From the NCBI GenBank assembly GCA_947507155.1, contig CANNOC010000017.1, positions 1-64,000 of the forward strand: a stretch of 64,000 nucleotides of DNA, written 5' to 3'. Positions 9,074 to 19,414 of this stretch are shown here, piece after piece. Source of the DNA: an uncultured Collinsella sp. (GTDB lineage Bacteria; Actinomycetota; Coriobacteriia; Coriobacteriales; Coriobacteriaceae). The notes beneath the pieces were generated by a model that worked only from the letters and a program-made list of their open reading frames with translations, had not been told where the DNA came from and made no database searches. How positions within the stretch are numbered: position 1 is the first letter of the stretch; each line of letters begins with the position of its first letter. The translations under genes and the position numbers were made by a program.

Positions 9074-10831
9074 ATGAACGAGATCAAGTGCCCGCATTGC
9101 GGCGAAGTTTTTAAGGTCGATGCGTCCGGCTATGCGGATATCGTCAAACAAGTGCGCGATGCCGAGTTTTCGCGCGACCTGGACGAGCGTGTGAAGGCAG
9201 TCCAGCGCGAGGGCGAGCAGGCGCTGGAGCTTGAGCGCTCGCGTTCGACGGCTGCCTTGCAAAAGGCAGAGTCTCAGCGCAACGCTCAACTTGTCGAGCA
9301 GAAGAACGCCGCGGAGCAGAAGCTGGCACAAGAGGTTGCCAAGCGCGACGCTGAGCTTGCCGAGCTGCGCGCCAAGCTCGAGGGCGCTGCCACAGAGCGC
9401 GAGAGCGCAAGTCAGCGCGCGGCGGTTGAGGCCCGTGCCGATGCTCAAAAGGAAAACGCCGAGCTTCAGCGAGAAATCGACAATTTGCGTGCGCAACTAG
9501 AGCGCAAAGATGACGAAGCCAAGCTCGTCGAGTCGGCGGCCCGCAATGCTGCTCAAAACGATTTGGCTGCACGTGATGCTCAGATTGCCGAGCTGCAGGC
9601 CAGGCTTGCCGCGGCGGACAAGGCCCAGGAGATGGCGCTTGCCGCCGCCGCGGCCGAGTCGCAGCGTGAGCTTGATACCGCTCGCAGCGAGGCCGAGCGC
9701 GCGCTTGCTGACTACCGCGCGACGGTACAGGAGAAGTTTTCCGCCGCAAAGGCACAATCTGAGCAAGAGGCCGAGGGTCTGCGTGCCCAGTTGCGCGAGC
9801 AGGAACTGATGGCAAAAATGAACCTGTCGGAGGCGGTCGCCGCGGCGGAGCGAGAGCGCGATGAGGCACGTGCCAAGCTGACGAGCGAGCTGGCGGTGCG
9901 CGATTCTCGCGAGGAACAGGCCAAGGCGGCACACGAGCTCGAGCTTGCGCAGGCCAAGCGCGCGAGCGATGACCTGATTCGCTACAAGGATGAAGAGATT
10001 GAGCGCCTTAAGGACATGAAGGTGCGCCTGTCCACCAAGATGGTGGGCGAGTCGCTCGAGCAGCACTGCGAGACCGAGTTTAACCGTCTGCGCATGACGG
10101 CGTTTCCCAACGCGTACTTCGAGAAAGACAACGATGCGTCCGAGGGTACCAAGGGCGACTTTATCTTCCGCGAGTGCGATGCGAGCGGCAACGAGGTCAT
10201 TTCGATTATGTTCGAGATGAAAAACGAGAACGACGAGACTGCGACCAAGCACAAAAACGAGGACTTCTTTAAGAAGCTCGATCACGATCGTCGCCAGAAA
10301 GGCTGTGAGTACGCGGTGCTCTGCACGCTACTCGAGCCTGAGAGCGAGCTCTATAACGCGGGAATCGTGGACGTGAGCTATCGCTACGAGAAGATGTACG
10401 TGATTCGCCCACAGTTTTTCATTCCCATGATTACACTTCTTCGCAACGCCGCCATGGGTTCGCTGCGCTATAAGCAGGAGCTGGCGGAGTACAAACAGCA
10501 GAATATCGACGTCACGAACTTCGAGGCCAAGATGGAAAAGTTCAAGAACGATTTCGGCCGCAACTACGAGATCGCGAGCCGCAAGTTCCAAACGGCAATC
10601 GATGAGATCGACAAGACGATTAGCCATCTGCAGAAAACCAAGGAGGCGTTGCTGTCCTCCGAGAACAATCTGCGCCTTGCCAACAAGAAGGCCGACGATC
10701 TTACCATTCGCAAGCTCACATGGGGCAACAAGACCATGAAGGCCGCCTTTGACGAGGCACGCGGGGCTGCGCCAGAGACAAACGATGAGCCAGCCGAGGC
10801 GGATTCGTATGAGGTCGAGGATGCCGAGTAA
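9074..10831 (+). CDS. DUF2130-type coiled-coil protein
   Basis: N-term [16 protein letters not shown], long coiled coil, C-term [33 protein letters not shown]...GDFIFRE. Confidence 0.85.
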   Translation: MNEIKCPHCGEVFKVDASGYADIVKQVRDAEFSRDLDERVKAVQREGEQALELERSRSTAALQKAESQRNAQLVEQKNAAEQKLAQEVAKRDAELAELRAKLEGAATERESASQRAAVEARADAQKENAELQREIDNLRAQLERKDDEAKLVESAARNAAQNDLAARDAQIAELQARLAAADKAQEMALAAAAAESQRELDTARSEAERALADYRATVQEKFSAAKAQSEQEAEGLRAQLREQELMAKMNLSEAVAAAERERDEARAKLTSELAVRDSREEQAKAAHELELAQAKRASDDLIRYKDEEIERLKDMKVRLSTKMVGESLEQHCETEFNRLRMTAFPNAYFEKDNDASEGTKGDFIFRECDASGNEVISIMFEMKNENDETATKHKNEDFFKKLDHDRRQKGCEYAVLCTLLEPESELYNAGIVDVSYRYEKMYVIRPQFFIPMITLLRNAAMGSLRYKQELAEYKQQNIDVTNFEAKMEKFKNDFGRNYEIASRKFQTAIDEIDKTISHLQKTKEALLSSENNLRLANKKADDLTIRKLTWGNKTMKAAFDEARGAAPETNDEPAEADSYEVEDAE

Positions 10832-10850
10832 GGCATAGCAGATAGCGCAA

Positions 10851-10887
10851 AAGCGGGGCCGCTGGCGATATTGCCAACGGCCCCGCT
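10851..10887. terminator. Bidirectional intrinsic terminator
   Basis: AAGCGGGGCCGCTGGC/GCCAACGGCCCCGCTT between convergent genes. Confidence 0.8.
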
Positions 10888-10909
10888 TGTTTCGCTCCAG
10901 TATGTTCGG

Positions 10910-13591
10910 CTAGTCCTCGAGCAGGTCCTCGATAAAGCCAACGCGGTAGTTTTTGAAGATGACCTCGCCGCCGTCTTGCGTGGCGTCCAGATCGACATCG
11001 CCCATGATGCCAAAGTCGTGGTCGCCATCCTCGTCGGCAAAGATCTGGTGCACGTGCCATACGTGCGCGGTCTTCTCGTCGGACTCGTCGATGGAAAACA
11101 TCGCGGCGCTGCGGGCATCTCCGTCGGTGAGGATTTCCTCGTGCTGCTCGTGGTAGGCATCGAGCGCCTTTTGCCAGCGAATTTCGCTCATGCCCCAGCC
11201 GTCGTCGAGCTCGCCCAGGTTGCGAACGTGCTCGCGGGCGGCAAGGGTCACGCGGCGGAAGAGCGCATTGCGCACCAACAGCGTGCAGCCGCGGCGGTCC
11301 GCCACGACCTCGTCAATGCCCTGTGGCGGCGCGGCATCGAGGGCCGCCGGGTTGCCGGCGTTCTCCCACTCGTCCACCAGGCTCGAGTCCACCGAGCGCA
11401 CCACAAAGCCCAGCCACGAGATAATGTCGCGCAGGCGCTCGTCGCGTTTCTCGATGGGCACGGTGCGGTCGAGCGAACGGTAGGCCTCTGCCAGGTAGCG
11501 CAGCAAAATACCCTCGGAGCGGGCGATGCCGAGCTTTTGAATGTAGCCCTTAAAATCGCTCGCGCTTTCCAGCATATCGCGCAGAACGCTCTTGGGAGAG
11601 AGCTGATAGTCGTTTGCCCAGGGTACTTCCTGACAGTACTTGTCAAAAGCGGCGTCGAGCAAATCCTCGAGCGGCTTTTCGTACGTGACGTCTTGAATGC
11701 GCTCCAGACGCTCCTCATATTCGATGCCGTCGGCCTTCATCTCGGCCATAGCGCGATCGCGTGCTGCGCGCTCCTGTGCGCGCAGCACCTGCTTGGGATC
11801 CTCGAGCGTTGCCTCGACCATCGAGATCAGATCCATGGTATAGGTCTCGCTCTCGGGATCGAGCAGCTCCAACGCGGCAAGCAAGAACGGCGAGAGCGGC
11901 TGATCGAGCGCGAAGTCCTCGGGCAGATCGACCGTCAGCGCATAGTCGATGCCTGGTGCGGCGTCAGCCGGGGCGTCGGGTGCGGGCGGCACCTCGGTGC
12001 GAACGACGACGCCGGAATCGATGAGCGTGGCGAAGATTTCGTCGGCGCGAACCTCGAGCTTGGCCTTTTCCTCGGGCGTTTGCAGGCTTGTCTCGATGAG
12101 GTCGTGCACGCGGGCTCGCGCATCGCCGCCCTGCTCGACCACGCTAATCACCATGGAGTGTGTGATGCGAAGGCGCGGCTTGAGCGTTTCGGGCTGCGTC
12201 TCGATCAGGCGCTCAAAGGTCTGCTTGTTCCAGGTGACAAAGCCCTCGGGGGCCTTTTTCTTTTTAATCTTACGGAGCTTTTTGGGGTCGTCGCCCGCTT
12301 TGGCCATAAGTTTGGCATTCTCGATCTCGTGCTCCGGGGCCTCGGCAATCACCATGCCCTCGGTATCGAAGCCCGAGCGGCCGGCGCGACCGGCAATCTG
12401 ATGGAACTCACGGGCGCGCAGGCGACGCATCTTGTAGCCATCGAACTTGGTGAGCGCGGTGAGGACCACGGTGTGGATGGGTACGTTGATACCGACGCCG
12501 AGCGTATCGGTACCGCAGATGACGGGCAGCAGGCCCTGCTGTGCCAAGCGCTCGACCAGCAGGCGATAGCGCGGCAACATGCCAGCATGGTGCACGCCGA
12601 CGCCGCATCCAAGCAGACGTTTAAGAATCTTGCCAAAGGCCGTGGAGAAGCTCGTGCCTTTGGCAGCTTCCTTAATGGCCTCGCGCTGCTCCTTGCTAGC
12701 GATGCCAAAATTGGCGAGCGACTGTGCCGTCGCAAGGGCGGCATCCTGGCTAAAGTGCACGATATAGAGCGGGGCCTCGCCGCGGCGCATGGCGAGCTCG
12801 ACGGTGCCCTCGAGGGAGGTCGTCACATAGTCGTAGCTCAGCGGAACAGGACGCGGGGCGTCGACAACCAAGTCGCAAGCAGCGCCGGTGTGCTCCTCGA
12901 GTGAGGCGGCGATGGCAGTGACATCGCCGAGCGTGGCGCTCATGAGCATAAACTGCGTGCGGGGCAGGGTGAGCAACGGCACCTGCCAGGCCCAACCGCG
13001 ATCGGGGTCGGCAAAGTAGTGGAACTCATCCATGGCCACGCAGCCCACATCGGCGTCCTCACCCTCGCGCAGCGCATCGTTGGCAAGGATTTCGGCCGTG
13101 CAGCAGATGACGGGTGCCTTGGTGTTGATATGCGTGTCGCCGGTGATCATGCCGACGTTATCGCGGCCGAGCACCTGCACAAGGTCGAAGAACTTTTCGC
13201 TGACCAGGGCCTTGATGGGGGCCGTGTAATAACAACGCTTACCCCGCGCCATGCCCATAAAGAGCATACCCAGCGCGACGAGCGATTTACCCGATCCGGT
13301 CGGTGTGCCTAAGATGACGTGATCGCCGGCAGCCAGGTCCATGAGGGCCTCTTCTTGGTGATCCCACAGTTCAATACCGCGATCGCTCGTCCATTCAAAG
13401 AAACGCTCGAAGGCCTGGTCGGGCGTGAGCCATGGCTCGGGCTCACTGCCATCCTCGGGCTCCCACCAGGTGGGGGAGAGCGCGCCGAGCGAGCCAAACT
13501 CGGCTTCGGTTCCCGTGCCGCCCGAGAATGAGCTGGCGGCGCCGGCGCCGGAGACGGTGCTGGCGGCGGTATCTGTCGTGGTCTGTGCCAT
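10910..13591 (-). CDS. DEAD/DEAH box (Ski2/Mtr4-like) RNA helicase, DUF3516-type
   Basis: GTPTGSGKSLVA, DEFHYFADPDRGWAWQ, LMSATLGD, GTDTLGVGINVPIHTVV, HQIAGRAGRSGFDTEG. Confidence 0.9.
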   Translation of the reverse strand: MAQTTTDTAASTVSGAGAASSFSGGTGTEAEFGSLGALSPTWWEPEDGSEPEPWLTPDQAFERFFEWTSDRGIELWDHQEEALMDLAAGDHVILGTPTGSGKSLVALGMLFMGMARGKRCYYTAPIKALVSEKFFDLVQVLGRDNVGMITGDTHINTKAPVICCTAEILANDALREGEDADVGCVAMDEFHYFADPDRGWAWQVPLLTLPRTQFMLMSATLGDVTAIAASLEEHTGAACDLVVDAPRPVPLSYDYVTTSLEGTVELAMRRGEAPLYIVHFSQDAALATAQSLANFGIASKEQREAIKEAAKGTSFSTAFGKILKRLLGCGVGVHHAGMLPRYRLLVERLAQQGLLPVICGTDTLGVGINVPIHTVVLTALTKFDGYKMRRLRAREFHQIAGRAGRSGFDTEGMVIAEAPEHEIENAKLMAKAGDDPKKLRKIKKKKAPEGFVTWNKQTFERLIETQPETLKPRLRITHSMVISVVEQGGDARARVHDLIETSLQTPEEKAKLEVRADEIFATLIDSGVVVRTEVPPAPDAPADAAPGIDYALTVDLPEDFALDQPLSPFLLAALELLDPESETYTMDLISMVEATLEDPKQVLRAQERAARDRAMAEMKADGIEYEERLERIQDVTYEKPLEDLLDAAFDKYCQEVPWANDYQLSPKSVLRDMLESASDFKGYIQKLGIARSEGILLRYLAEAYRSLDRTVPIEKRDERLRDIISWLGFVVRSVDSSLVDEWENAGNPAALDAAPPQGIDEVVADRRGCTLLVRNALFRRVTLAAREHVRNLGELDDGWGMSEIRWQKALDAYHEQHEEILTDGDARSAAMFSIDESDEKTAHVWHVHQIFADEDGDHDFGIMGDVDLDATQDGGEVIFKNYRVGFIEDLLED

Positions 13592-13689
13592 GTGTTTGCT
13601 TTCTCTCGCGATTGTCCGCCAACTATTATGGCGTAGCGGCGGCGCGGGGCGGCAGCGCGCGAGAAAATGCAGGAAATGGGCGCGTGAAG

Positions 13690-14529
13690 TTAGTGCTCTT
13701 GCGGCAGGCGCTTCTTGCCTTTGCGGGCACGGTTTTTAAAGTTCTCGACGGCCTCTTCCATGCCGAGAGGCACGTAGGTGAGCTCATCGAGGTTTTCGGG
13801 CAGGTAACAGGCAAGGCTTTGCTCCTGCTCTCGGCCTGCTGCGAGTTGCTCTTCGGTAGGCTTCTCGCCGGGTGTGGCGCAGATGCCATAGACGGCGGCA
13901 CCCATCTCGCGCGTGCGGCATTCATATTCGGTCTCGGGATGCTCGGGATGGTCGCGGCGGACGTCGTCACTTACCCAAAGCGTGTCGTAGCCTGCCGCGG
14001 CAAACTGCCCCAGGGCGTAATCGCGCAACGGCTTGCTGTCGGTGCGCAGCGTGACGGTGGCGCCGGCTGAAAAGAGCGGGCGGTAGAGCATCAGATGGTC
14101 GACATGGACGAGTCGTTTTTTGGCGTACTTGGCCTTGGGCTGCGGCGTGGGAAAGTTAATGGTAATGGCATCGAGCTCGCCTGCGGCAAACAGCTGCGGC
14201 AGCGATGCGGCGCCTCGGGGCAGGACGAGTACGTTTGATAGCTCCTGCTCGCAGATTTTCTGCGCGGCATAGGCGATGCAGATGGGCTCCTGGTCCATAC
14301 CGATAAAGAGGGTGTTTGGCTCGTGGGTCGCGCGCTCTACAAGGTACGTTCCCTTGCCACAACCAAGGTCCAGGTGAAGGTGTTCGAAGGGCTTGCTGCC
14401 AACTGGCGCACAGGCCTCGCGCCAATCTCCGGCATAGGCCTCGGGGTTCGTCTCAATTGCATCGGCGTAGCGCTCCAGGCGCTCCTCGAGCACAAAGTTC
14501 TTAGGCGTGCGAACGTGGACGGCTCCCAT
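13690..14529 (-). CDS. trmB: tRNA (guanine-N7-)-methyltransferase TrmB-like
   Basis: HLHLDLGCGKGTYLVERA, LFIGMDQEPICIAYAAQK, NFPTPQPKAKYAKKRLVH. Confidence 0.8.
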   Translation of the reverse strand: MGAVHVRTPKNFVLEERLERYADAIETNPEAYAGDWREACAPVGSKPFEHLHLDLGCGKGTYLVERATHEPNTLFIGMDQEPICIAYAAQKICEQELSNVLVLPRGAASLPQLFAAGELDAITINFPTPQPKAKYAKKRLVHVDHLMLYRPLFSAGATVTLRTDSKPLRDYALGQFAAAGYDTLWVSDDVRRDHPEHPETEYECRTREMGAAVYGICATPGEKPTEEQLAAGREQEQSLACYLPENLDELTYVPLGMEEAVENFKNRARKGKKRLPQEH

Positions 14530-14550
14530 GAGGCTCCTTGGTCATAAGTA

Positions 14551-14574
14551 TGGAACGCATGGCTGCGCGTTCCA
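14551..14574 (-). terminator. Hairpin TGGAACGC/GCGTTCCA, possible terminator of the 14649-15521 gene
   Basis: 8-bp perfect IR downstream of a minus-strand CDS; weak T-tract. Confidence 0.4.
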
Positions 14575-14648
14575 TCAATGGGTTGAAAAAGGGGCGGGCA
14601 TAGTTTGCCCGAAAGACGCGGTGCGGCTCGACGGCGAGTCGTCGGTGC

Positions 14649-15521
14649 CTACAGGCGCTTGAGAATCACATAGCGGTTGAGATCGCCGCTGCGACCGTCA
14701 GCATGGAAGCGCTCAAGCTCGCGCACGGGGACCTCGCCGCTCTTGTAGAACGTACGGACGCCGCGCACCAGGTCGGTGATCTGCTGATCGTCAAAGTGAT
14801 GGCAATAACGGTAGGCGTGACGGTCGTTTTGCCAGCCAATAAGGTGGTCGCCGGCTTCAAACTGCGCGGAATCGTAACCCTCAAACGGCGGGGTGAGCTC
14901 GGCGCGGGCTTCGGCGCGAACGGCCTTGCGCGCCATGCGCTCGTCGTTCATAAACTCCCAAAAACTGATAGCGATGATGCCGCCCGGGCGCGTCTGGCGC
15001 ACCAGGGCGTCGAGCACGCGTACACGATACTCGCATGACGGCACGTGGTGCATAAAGCCAAAGCAGACCGAGATGTCGGCGAGCGGTGCGTCGAAAAGGA
15101 CATCGGGCGTCTCGGCGGGGTTGAGCTTCATGAGGGCATCGAGCGCGTCGAGTTCCTGGAAGTGCAGGTTGGGAATGCGCAGGGCGTGGCCATGTGCATC
15201 GATAGCCAAATCTTGACACGAGTCGACACCATAGAACTCAAACGGGCAGCTGGCGTCTGCCGAGGGGTTTGCGCCGTCGACGCCCTTGGCGGCAAGTGCG
15301 CCGCCGGCGGCAAAGTTCTCGAATCGCATGTTGCCGCAGGCGAGATCGAAGACGCGGACGGGATGCTCGATTGTGGCGACGTCGAGCTGTTCGAGCGCGA
15401 TATCCATGGTACGTACCCAGCCGGGCCACGGGGCCTGGCGCGTATCGGAGAAGGAGGCGGAGTGCTCGCGATAGAACGTATTGTTGAGCTGGATGAGCGA
15501 TGAGGCGAAATCGCGGTTCAC
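14649..15521 (-). CDS. Class I SAM-dependent methyltransferase
   Basis: VRVFDLACGNMRFENFA, CFGFMHHVPS; GTG start with upstream GGAGG. Confidence 0.78.
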   Translation of the reverse strand: MNRDFASSLIQLNNTFYREHSASFSDTRQAPWPGWVRTMDIALEQLDVATIEHPVRVFDLACGNMRFENFAAGGALAAKGVDGANPSADASCPFEFYGVDSCQDLAIDAHGHALRIPNLHFQELDALDALMKLNPAETPDVLFDAPLADISVCFGFMHHVPSCEYRVRVLDALVRQTRPGGIIAISFWEFMNDERMARKAVRAEARAELTPPFEGYDSAQFEAGDHLIGWQNDRHAYRYCHHFDDQQITDLVRGVRTFYKSGEVPVRELERFHADGRSGDLNRYVILKRL

Positions 15522-15788
15522 GGCGCGGGACTCCCTCCGTTGGCGGTGCGGAATAAACAGTACGACCATACTACCGTTAACGCCGCAACGGGGACAACCG
15601 AGCCGTGGGTCATTGCTTTGTTTGGACACATTTCCGCAGCTCATATGTGCCCGCAACCGCCGGTTGTCAAAAATCTCACTAGAATAGGTGGCATGCTTTT
15701 GGCGGTGGCGGATAGATTTTTAACTGTGCAAGGCGCCTTAAGAACAAAAACGGTCCGGCGGCACGGCTGGCATCACATAGGAGGAACC

Positions 15789-16511
15789 ATGAATGTAGAA
15801 ACTGCGCAGCGGCTCGCCGACCTTCGTCGCAGCAAGGGTTTTAGCCAAGAAGGGCTGGCACGAAAGCTGGGACTGTCGCGCCAGGCGGTCAGTAAATGGG
15901 AGCGCGCGGAGAGCTCGCCCGATACCGAGAACCTGATCTCGCTCGCCAAACTCTATGGCGTTAGCCTGGACGAGCTGCTCAATCCGAGCGACGAGATCGA
16001 GGACGATATCGAGTTTGAGAACGAGGACCGCGCCCGTCAGCGCGAGGCCGAGGCGGCAGAGCGTGCTCGCACCCATGAGGCGGCGGCGCGCGCTACCGAG
16101 GCGGCAACGCAGGCGAGTGATGCTGCGGCCAAGGCGGCGCAAGCGGCAAGCTGGAGTGCGCAGGCCGCCAATGCCGCTACGGCGCAGGCGACGAGTGGCA
16201 CCGCGGTTGGCTCGACTCCGGTGAAGGGCCCGTTCCAGTCGTTCCCGTATTGGGCCGTGTGCTGGCTGCTGTTCTTTTTGCTGATGTTCCTGTTTGGTGC
16301 CGGTCCCTTTGCCGCGCTGATCTTCTTTACGATCCCCATCTATCACTGGGTGGCGCGTGCGCTCGATGGCGATTGGGCGCGCGGGGATATCCAGGTTGGT
16401 CCGGCGCCGGCGGTCGCTAGGACTAAGGGGGAGGACGTTTTCACAGCGGTTGACGCTGACATGGCTGCCGCGACCACCGCTGAGTCGAGTGCCAAAGAAG
16501 GTGATGAATGA
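15789..16511 (+). CDS. XRE-family HTH regulator with Ala-rich linker and C-terminal membrane segments
   Basis: RLADLRRSKGFSQEGLARKLGLSRQAVSKWERAESSPDTENLISLAKLYGVSLDELL; then hydrophobic WAVCWLLFFLLMFLFGAGPFAALIFF. Confidence 0.88.
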   Translation: MNVETAQRLADLRRSKGFSQEGLARKLGLSRQAVSKWERAESSPDTENLISLAKLYGVSLDELLNPSDEIEDDIEFENEDRARQREAEAAERARTHEAAARATEAATQASDAAAKAAQAASWSAQAANAATAQATSGTAVGSTPVKGPFQSFPYWAVCWLLFFLLMFLFGAGPFAALIFFTIPIYHWVARALDGDWARGDIQVGPAPAVARTKGEDVFTAVDADMAAATTAESSAKEGDE

Positions 16512-17410
16512 TGAAGCTCTCGCATGAGTCTAAGAGGCGCTTGGGCATTGGCATCGGAGCGTTTGTGCTCATCATCGGGCTTGTCTTTGGCACTTCGCGG
16601 ACTTTGATTCATTTTGATGGACCGTGGGATCTCAACGATGTTGTATCCGGCTTGTCTGGTATGGACGATGCGTTTGACGAGGACGATTCCTTGAATAGCG
16701 GTAACTATTCCGCTCGGCCTCAACAGCTTTCGAGCGAAACGTTTGATGCCGACGCGTTCACATCGCTTGACTTGGACGTGACGTCGGGCACGGTCGAGGT
16801 CAAACACGTCTCCGGCGGGCCAGTGCGCGTGATTGAAAGCGGTCGCGTGGCAACGGGGACCGTTGCCTTCGATGCGGCAACCCAGAACCTGGCCGAAATC
16901 AAGGGCTCTACGCTCAAGATTCGCCAGTTCGATTGCGATGACGAGCGCGCCATTGACCGCACGGTTACCGTCGAACTGCCGCGCAAAGTTGCCGATAACA
17001 TGGTGGGCATTACAGCGAATGTAGGATCGGGTGATCTGACGGTCGCGGGCATTGCGTGTCATGACCTCAACCTGACTCTGGACTCGGGAGACGTTGAGTT
17101 TACGGGCACCGTGACCGATACCCTGAATGCCGAGGTCGGTTCGGGCGATGTGACGTTCGAGCTTTACCCGGCCCCCACGAAGTCGATGGACGTGAGTGTG
17201 GGCTCGGGCGATGTGGAGATGACGGTTCCGAACTCGACGGGCTTTAAGGCGAGCCTCACCTTGGGCAGCGGCGACTTCGAGAGCGATTTCCTTCCGCTTG
17301 GCTACGACGGCGAGACCATTTTGAATCTTGAATTCGATAACGGTGACAAGTCTGCCACGTATCGTTTTGAGGTCGGTTCGGGCGACATGTCTTTTGATTC
17401 GGAGTATTGA
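16508..17410 (+). CDS. DUF4097-type beta-repeat membrane-anchored protein
   Basis: N-term TM anchor; recurring SGDV/GSGD motifs (VGSGDLTVAG, LDSGDVEFTG, VGSGDVTFEL, VGSGDVEMTV, LGSGDFESDF, VGSGDMSFDS). Overlaps upstream HTH gene by 4 nt. Confidence 0.82.
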   Translation: MMKLSHESKRRLGIGIGAFVLIIGLVFGTSRTLIHFDGPWDLNDVVSGLSGMDDAFDEDDSLNSGNYSARPQQLSSETFDADAFTSLDLDVTSGTVEVKHVSGGPVRVIESGRVATGTVAFDAATQNLAEIKGSTLKIRQFDCDDERAIDRTVTVELPRKVADNMVGITANVGSGDLTVAGIACHDLNLTLDSGDVEFTGTVTDTLNAEVGSGDVTFELYPAPTKSMDVSVGSGDVEMTVPNSTGFKASLTLGSGDFESDFLPLGYDGETILNLEFDNGDKSATYRFEVGSGDMSFDSEY

Positions 17411-17454
17411 GGCAGACGAAAGCCTAGGCGAAGATATAGACGCGCTGTTTGATG

Positions 17455-17488
17455 AAGGCGCCGAAGCCGAGATCGGCTCCGGCGCCTT
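17455..17488 (+). terminator. Terminator-like hairpin
   Basis: AAGGCGCCGAAGCCGA/TCGGCTCCGGCGCCTT followed by TGCCTTT. Confidence 0.55.
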
Positions 17489-17506
17489 TGCCTTTACAAT
17501 GGGGGC

Positions 17507-19414
17507 ATGGAACAGATTATCTTGAACATACTCGAGGCTCTGCGTCGCGGCGAGACCGTGGATGACAAAGCGCTCGTCAAACTGATACATGCCGAGGCGC
17601 GCCGTGAGGGTGCCGACAAACGCGATTTGGCCAAGCGCCGTCTGCTGCCGTTCTACCAGCGGGTGAAGCGCGAGGAGCCGGCTCGTTGGACGGTATGGAA
17701 TGTCGACGCCGAGCTAGAGCGTCAACTGCTGCAGGTGCTACGCATGAAGCCTCGTCGCACGGCTTCGGGCGTAGCGACCATTACCGTCATCACCAAGCCG
17801 TGGCCGTGCTCGGGCGATTGCCTGTTTTGCCCCAACGACCTGCGCATGCCCAAAAGCTATCTGCACGCCGAGCCGGCGTGCGCCCGTGCAGAGCAAAACT
17901 GCTTCGATCCATATCTGCAGGTGAGCGCCCGTTTGACGGCGCTTTCGCAGATGGGGCATGCGACCGATAAGATAGAGCTCATCGTGCTCGGTGGCACCTG
18001 GAGCGACTATCCGGAAGGGTATCAGACGTGGTTTATGTCGGAGCTTTTCCGTGCGCTCAATGACGATGCCGTCGCCGGCGTGGCGGCAAACCCCATGTTG
18101 GCGCGTCCGGGCATCAGTCGTGCCGAGGCGGGGCGCCTGCTCGATGACGCTCCCGCCGATGCACTGCCGCCGGTGGTAGCGGAGCGTCGCGAGCGCTATC
18201 GGGCAGCCGGCATTGCGACAGACGAGGTCGAGCTTGCTGCCGGCGTTGCCGACGACCAGGGGCGCGTGGATGCTGCCGTGGGCGGCTACAACCGTGCGGT
18301 GCGTCGTCTGTACGGCCCCGGTACGCCGTGGGGCGAAGTCGCCGAGTGGCAGACGGCAACGATGGAGGAGCTTGAACGTCAACAGCGCATCAACGAGACG
18401 GCGAAGCATCGCGTGGTGGGACTCGTTATCGAGACGCGCCCCGATGCCGTAACGCCGAAGGCCCTCACGCTTATCCGCCGCCTGGGCTGCACCAAGATCC
18501 AGATGGGCATCCAGAGCCTCGACCAGCACCTGCTCGATATCAACGAGCGGCGCATTTCGGTGGCGCAGATCGAGCGGGCGTTTTCGCTTGTGCGCCTGTT
18601 TGGCTTTAAGATTCACGCGCATTTTATGCTCAACTTGCTGGGCGCCACACCCGAGGGGGACAAGCGCGACTACGAGCGCTTTATGACCGTGGGGGCCTTT
18701 ATGCCCGACGAGGTCAAGGTCTACCCGTGTGCGCTCATTGAGGGTTCGCGTCTGGTGGGCTGCTATGAGCGCGGCGAGTGGCGTCCCTATACCGAGGAAG
18801 AGCTGCTCGATGTGCTGGCCGACGATATCGTGGTGACGCCGGCGTTCTGCCGCATCAGCCGCATGATCCGCGACTTTAGCTCCGACGACATCATGGTGGG
18901 CAACAAGAAACCCAACCTGCGTCAGCTCGTTGAGAACCGCCTGGCTGCTCGGTGGGATGGTGCGACGGTGCGCGAGATTCGCTATCGCGAGATCAGCACG
19001 GCTGGTGCCGACTTGGATGAGCTATCTCTTGACGAGGAGGTGGCGTACGAGACGCCGGTGACGCACGAGCGCTTTTTGCAGTGGGTGACATCGCAGGGCA
19101 AGATCGCGGGCTTTTTGCGCCTGTCGCTGCCTGACCATTCGTTTGTTGCCGCGCATGCGGACGAGTTGCCGACGACGCCGGACGAGGCGATGATTCGCGA
19201 GGTACACGTGTATGGCATGGCGGCACGCGTGGGCGACCAAGGCCAGGCGGCGCAGCATCACGGGTTGGGGCGTTTGCTCGTTGAGCGTGCGTGCGAGATT
19301 GCCCGGGATGCGGGTTATGCGCGTATCAACGTGATCAGCGCGATTGGCACGCGCGAGTACTATCGCCATTTGGGTTTTTACGACCATGGACTCTATCTGC
19401 AAAAGGAGCTCTAA
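17507..19414 (+). CDS. elp3: Elp3-type radical SAM/GNAT tRNA U34 modification enzyme
   Basis: CSGDCLFCPNDLRMPKSYLHAEPACARAEQNCFDPYLQ; IETRPDAVTPKALTLIRRLGCTKIQMGIQSLDQ; C-terminal GNAT (HHGLGRLLVERACEIARDAG). Confidence 0.92.
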   Translation: MEQIILNILEALRRGETVDDKALVKLIHAEARREGADKRDLAKRRLLPFYQRVKREEPARWTVWNVDAELERQLLQVLRMKPRRTASGVATITVITKPWPCSGDCLFCPNDLRMPKSYLHAEPACARAEQNCFDPYLQVSARLTALSQMGHATDKIELIVLGGTWSDYPEGYQTWFMSELFRALNDDAVAGVAANPMLARPGISRAEAGRLLDDAPADALPPVVAERRERYRAAGIATDEVELAAGVADDQGRVDAAVGGYNRAVRRLYGPGTPWGEVAEWQTATMEELERQQRINETAKHRVVGLVIETRPDAVTPKALTLIRRLGCTKIQMGIQSLDQHLLDINERRISVAQIERAFSLVRLFGFKIHAHFMLNLLGATPEGDKRDYERFMTVGAFMPDEVKVYPCALIEGSRLVGCYERGEWRPYTEEELLDVLADDIVVTPAFCRISRMIRDFSSDDIMVGNKKPNLRQLVENRLAARWDGATVREIRYREISTAGADLDELSLDEEVAYETPVTHERFLQWVTSQGKIAGFLRLSLPDHSFVAAHADELPTTPDEAMIREVHVYGMAARVGDQGQAAQHHGLGRLLVERACEIARDAGYARINVISAIGTREYYRHLGFYDHGLYLQKEL

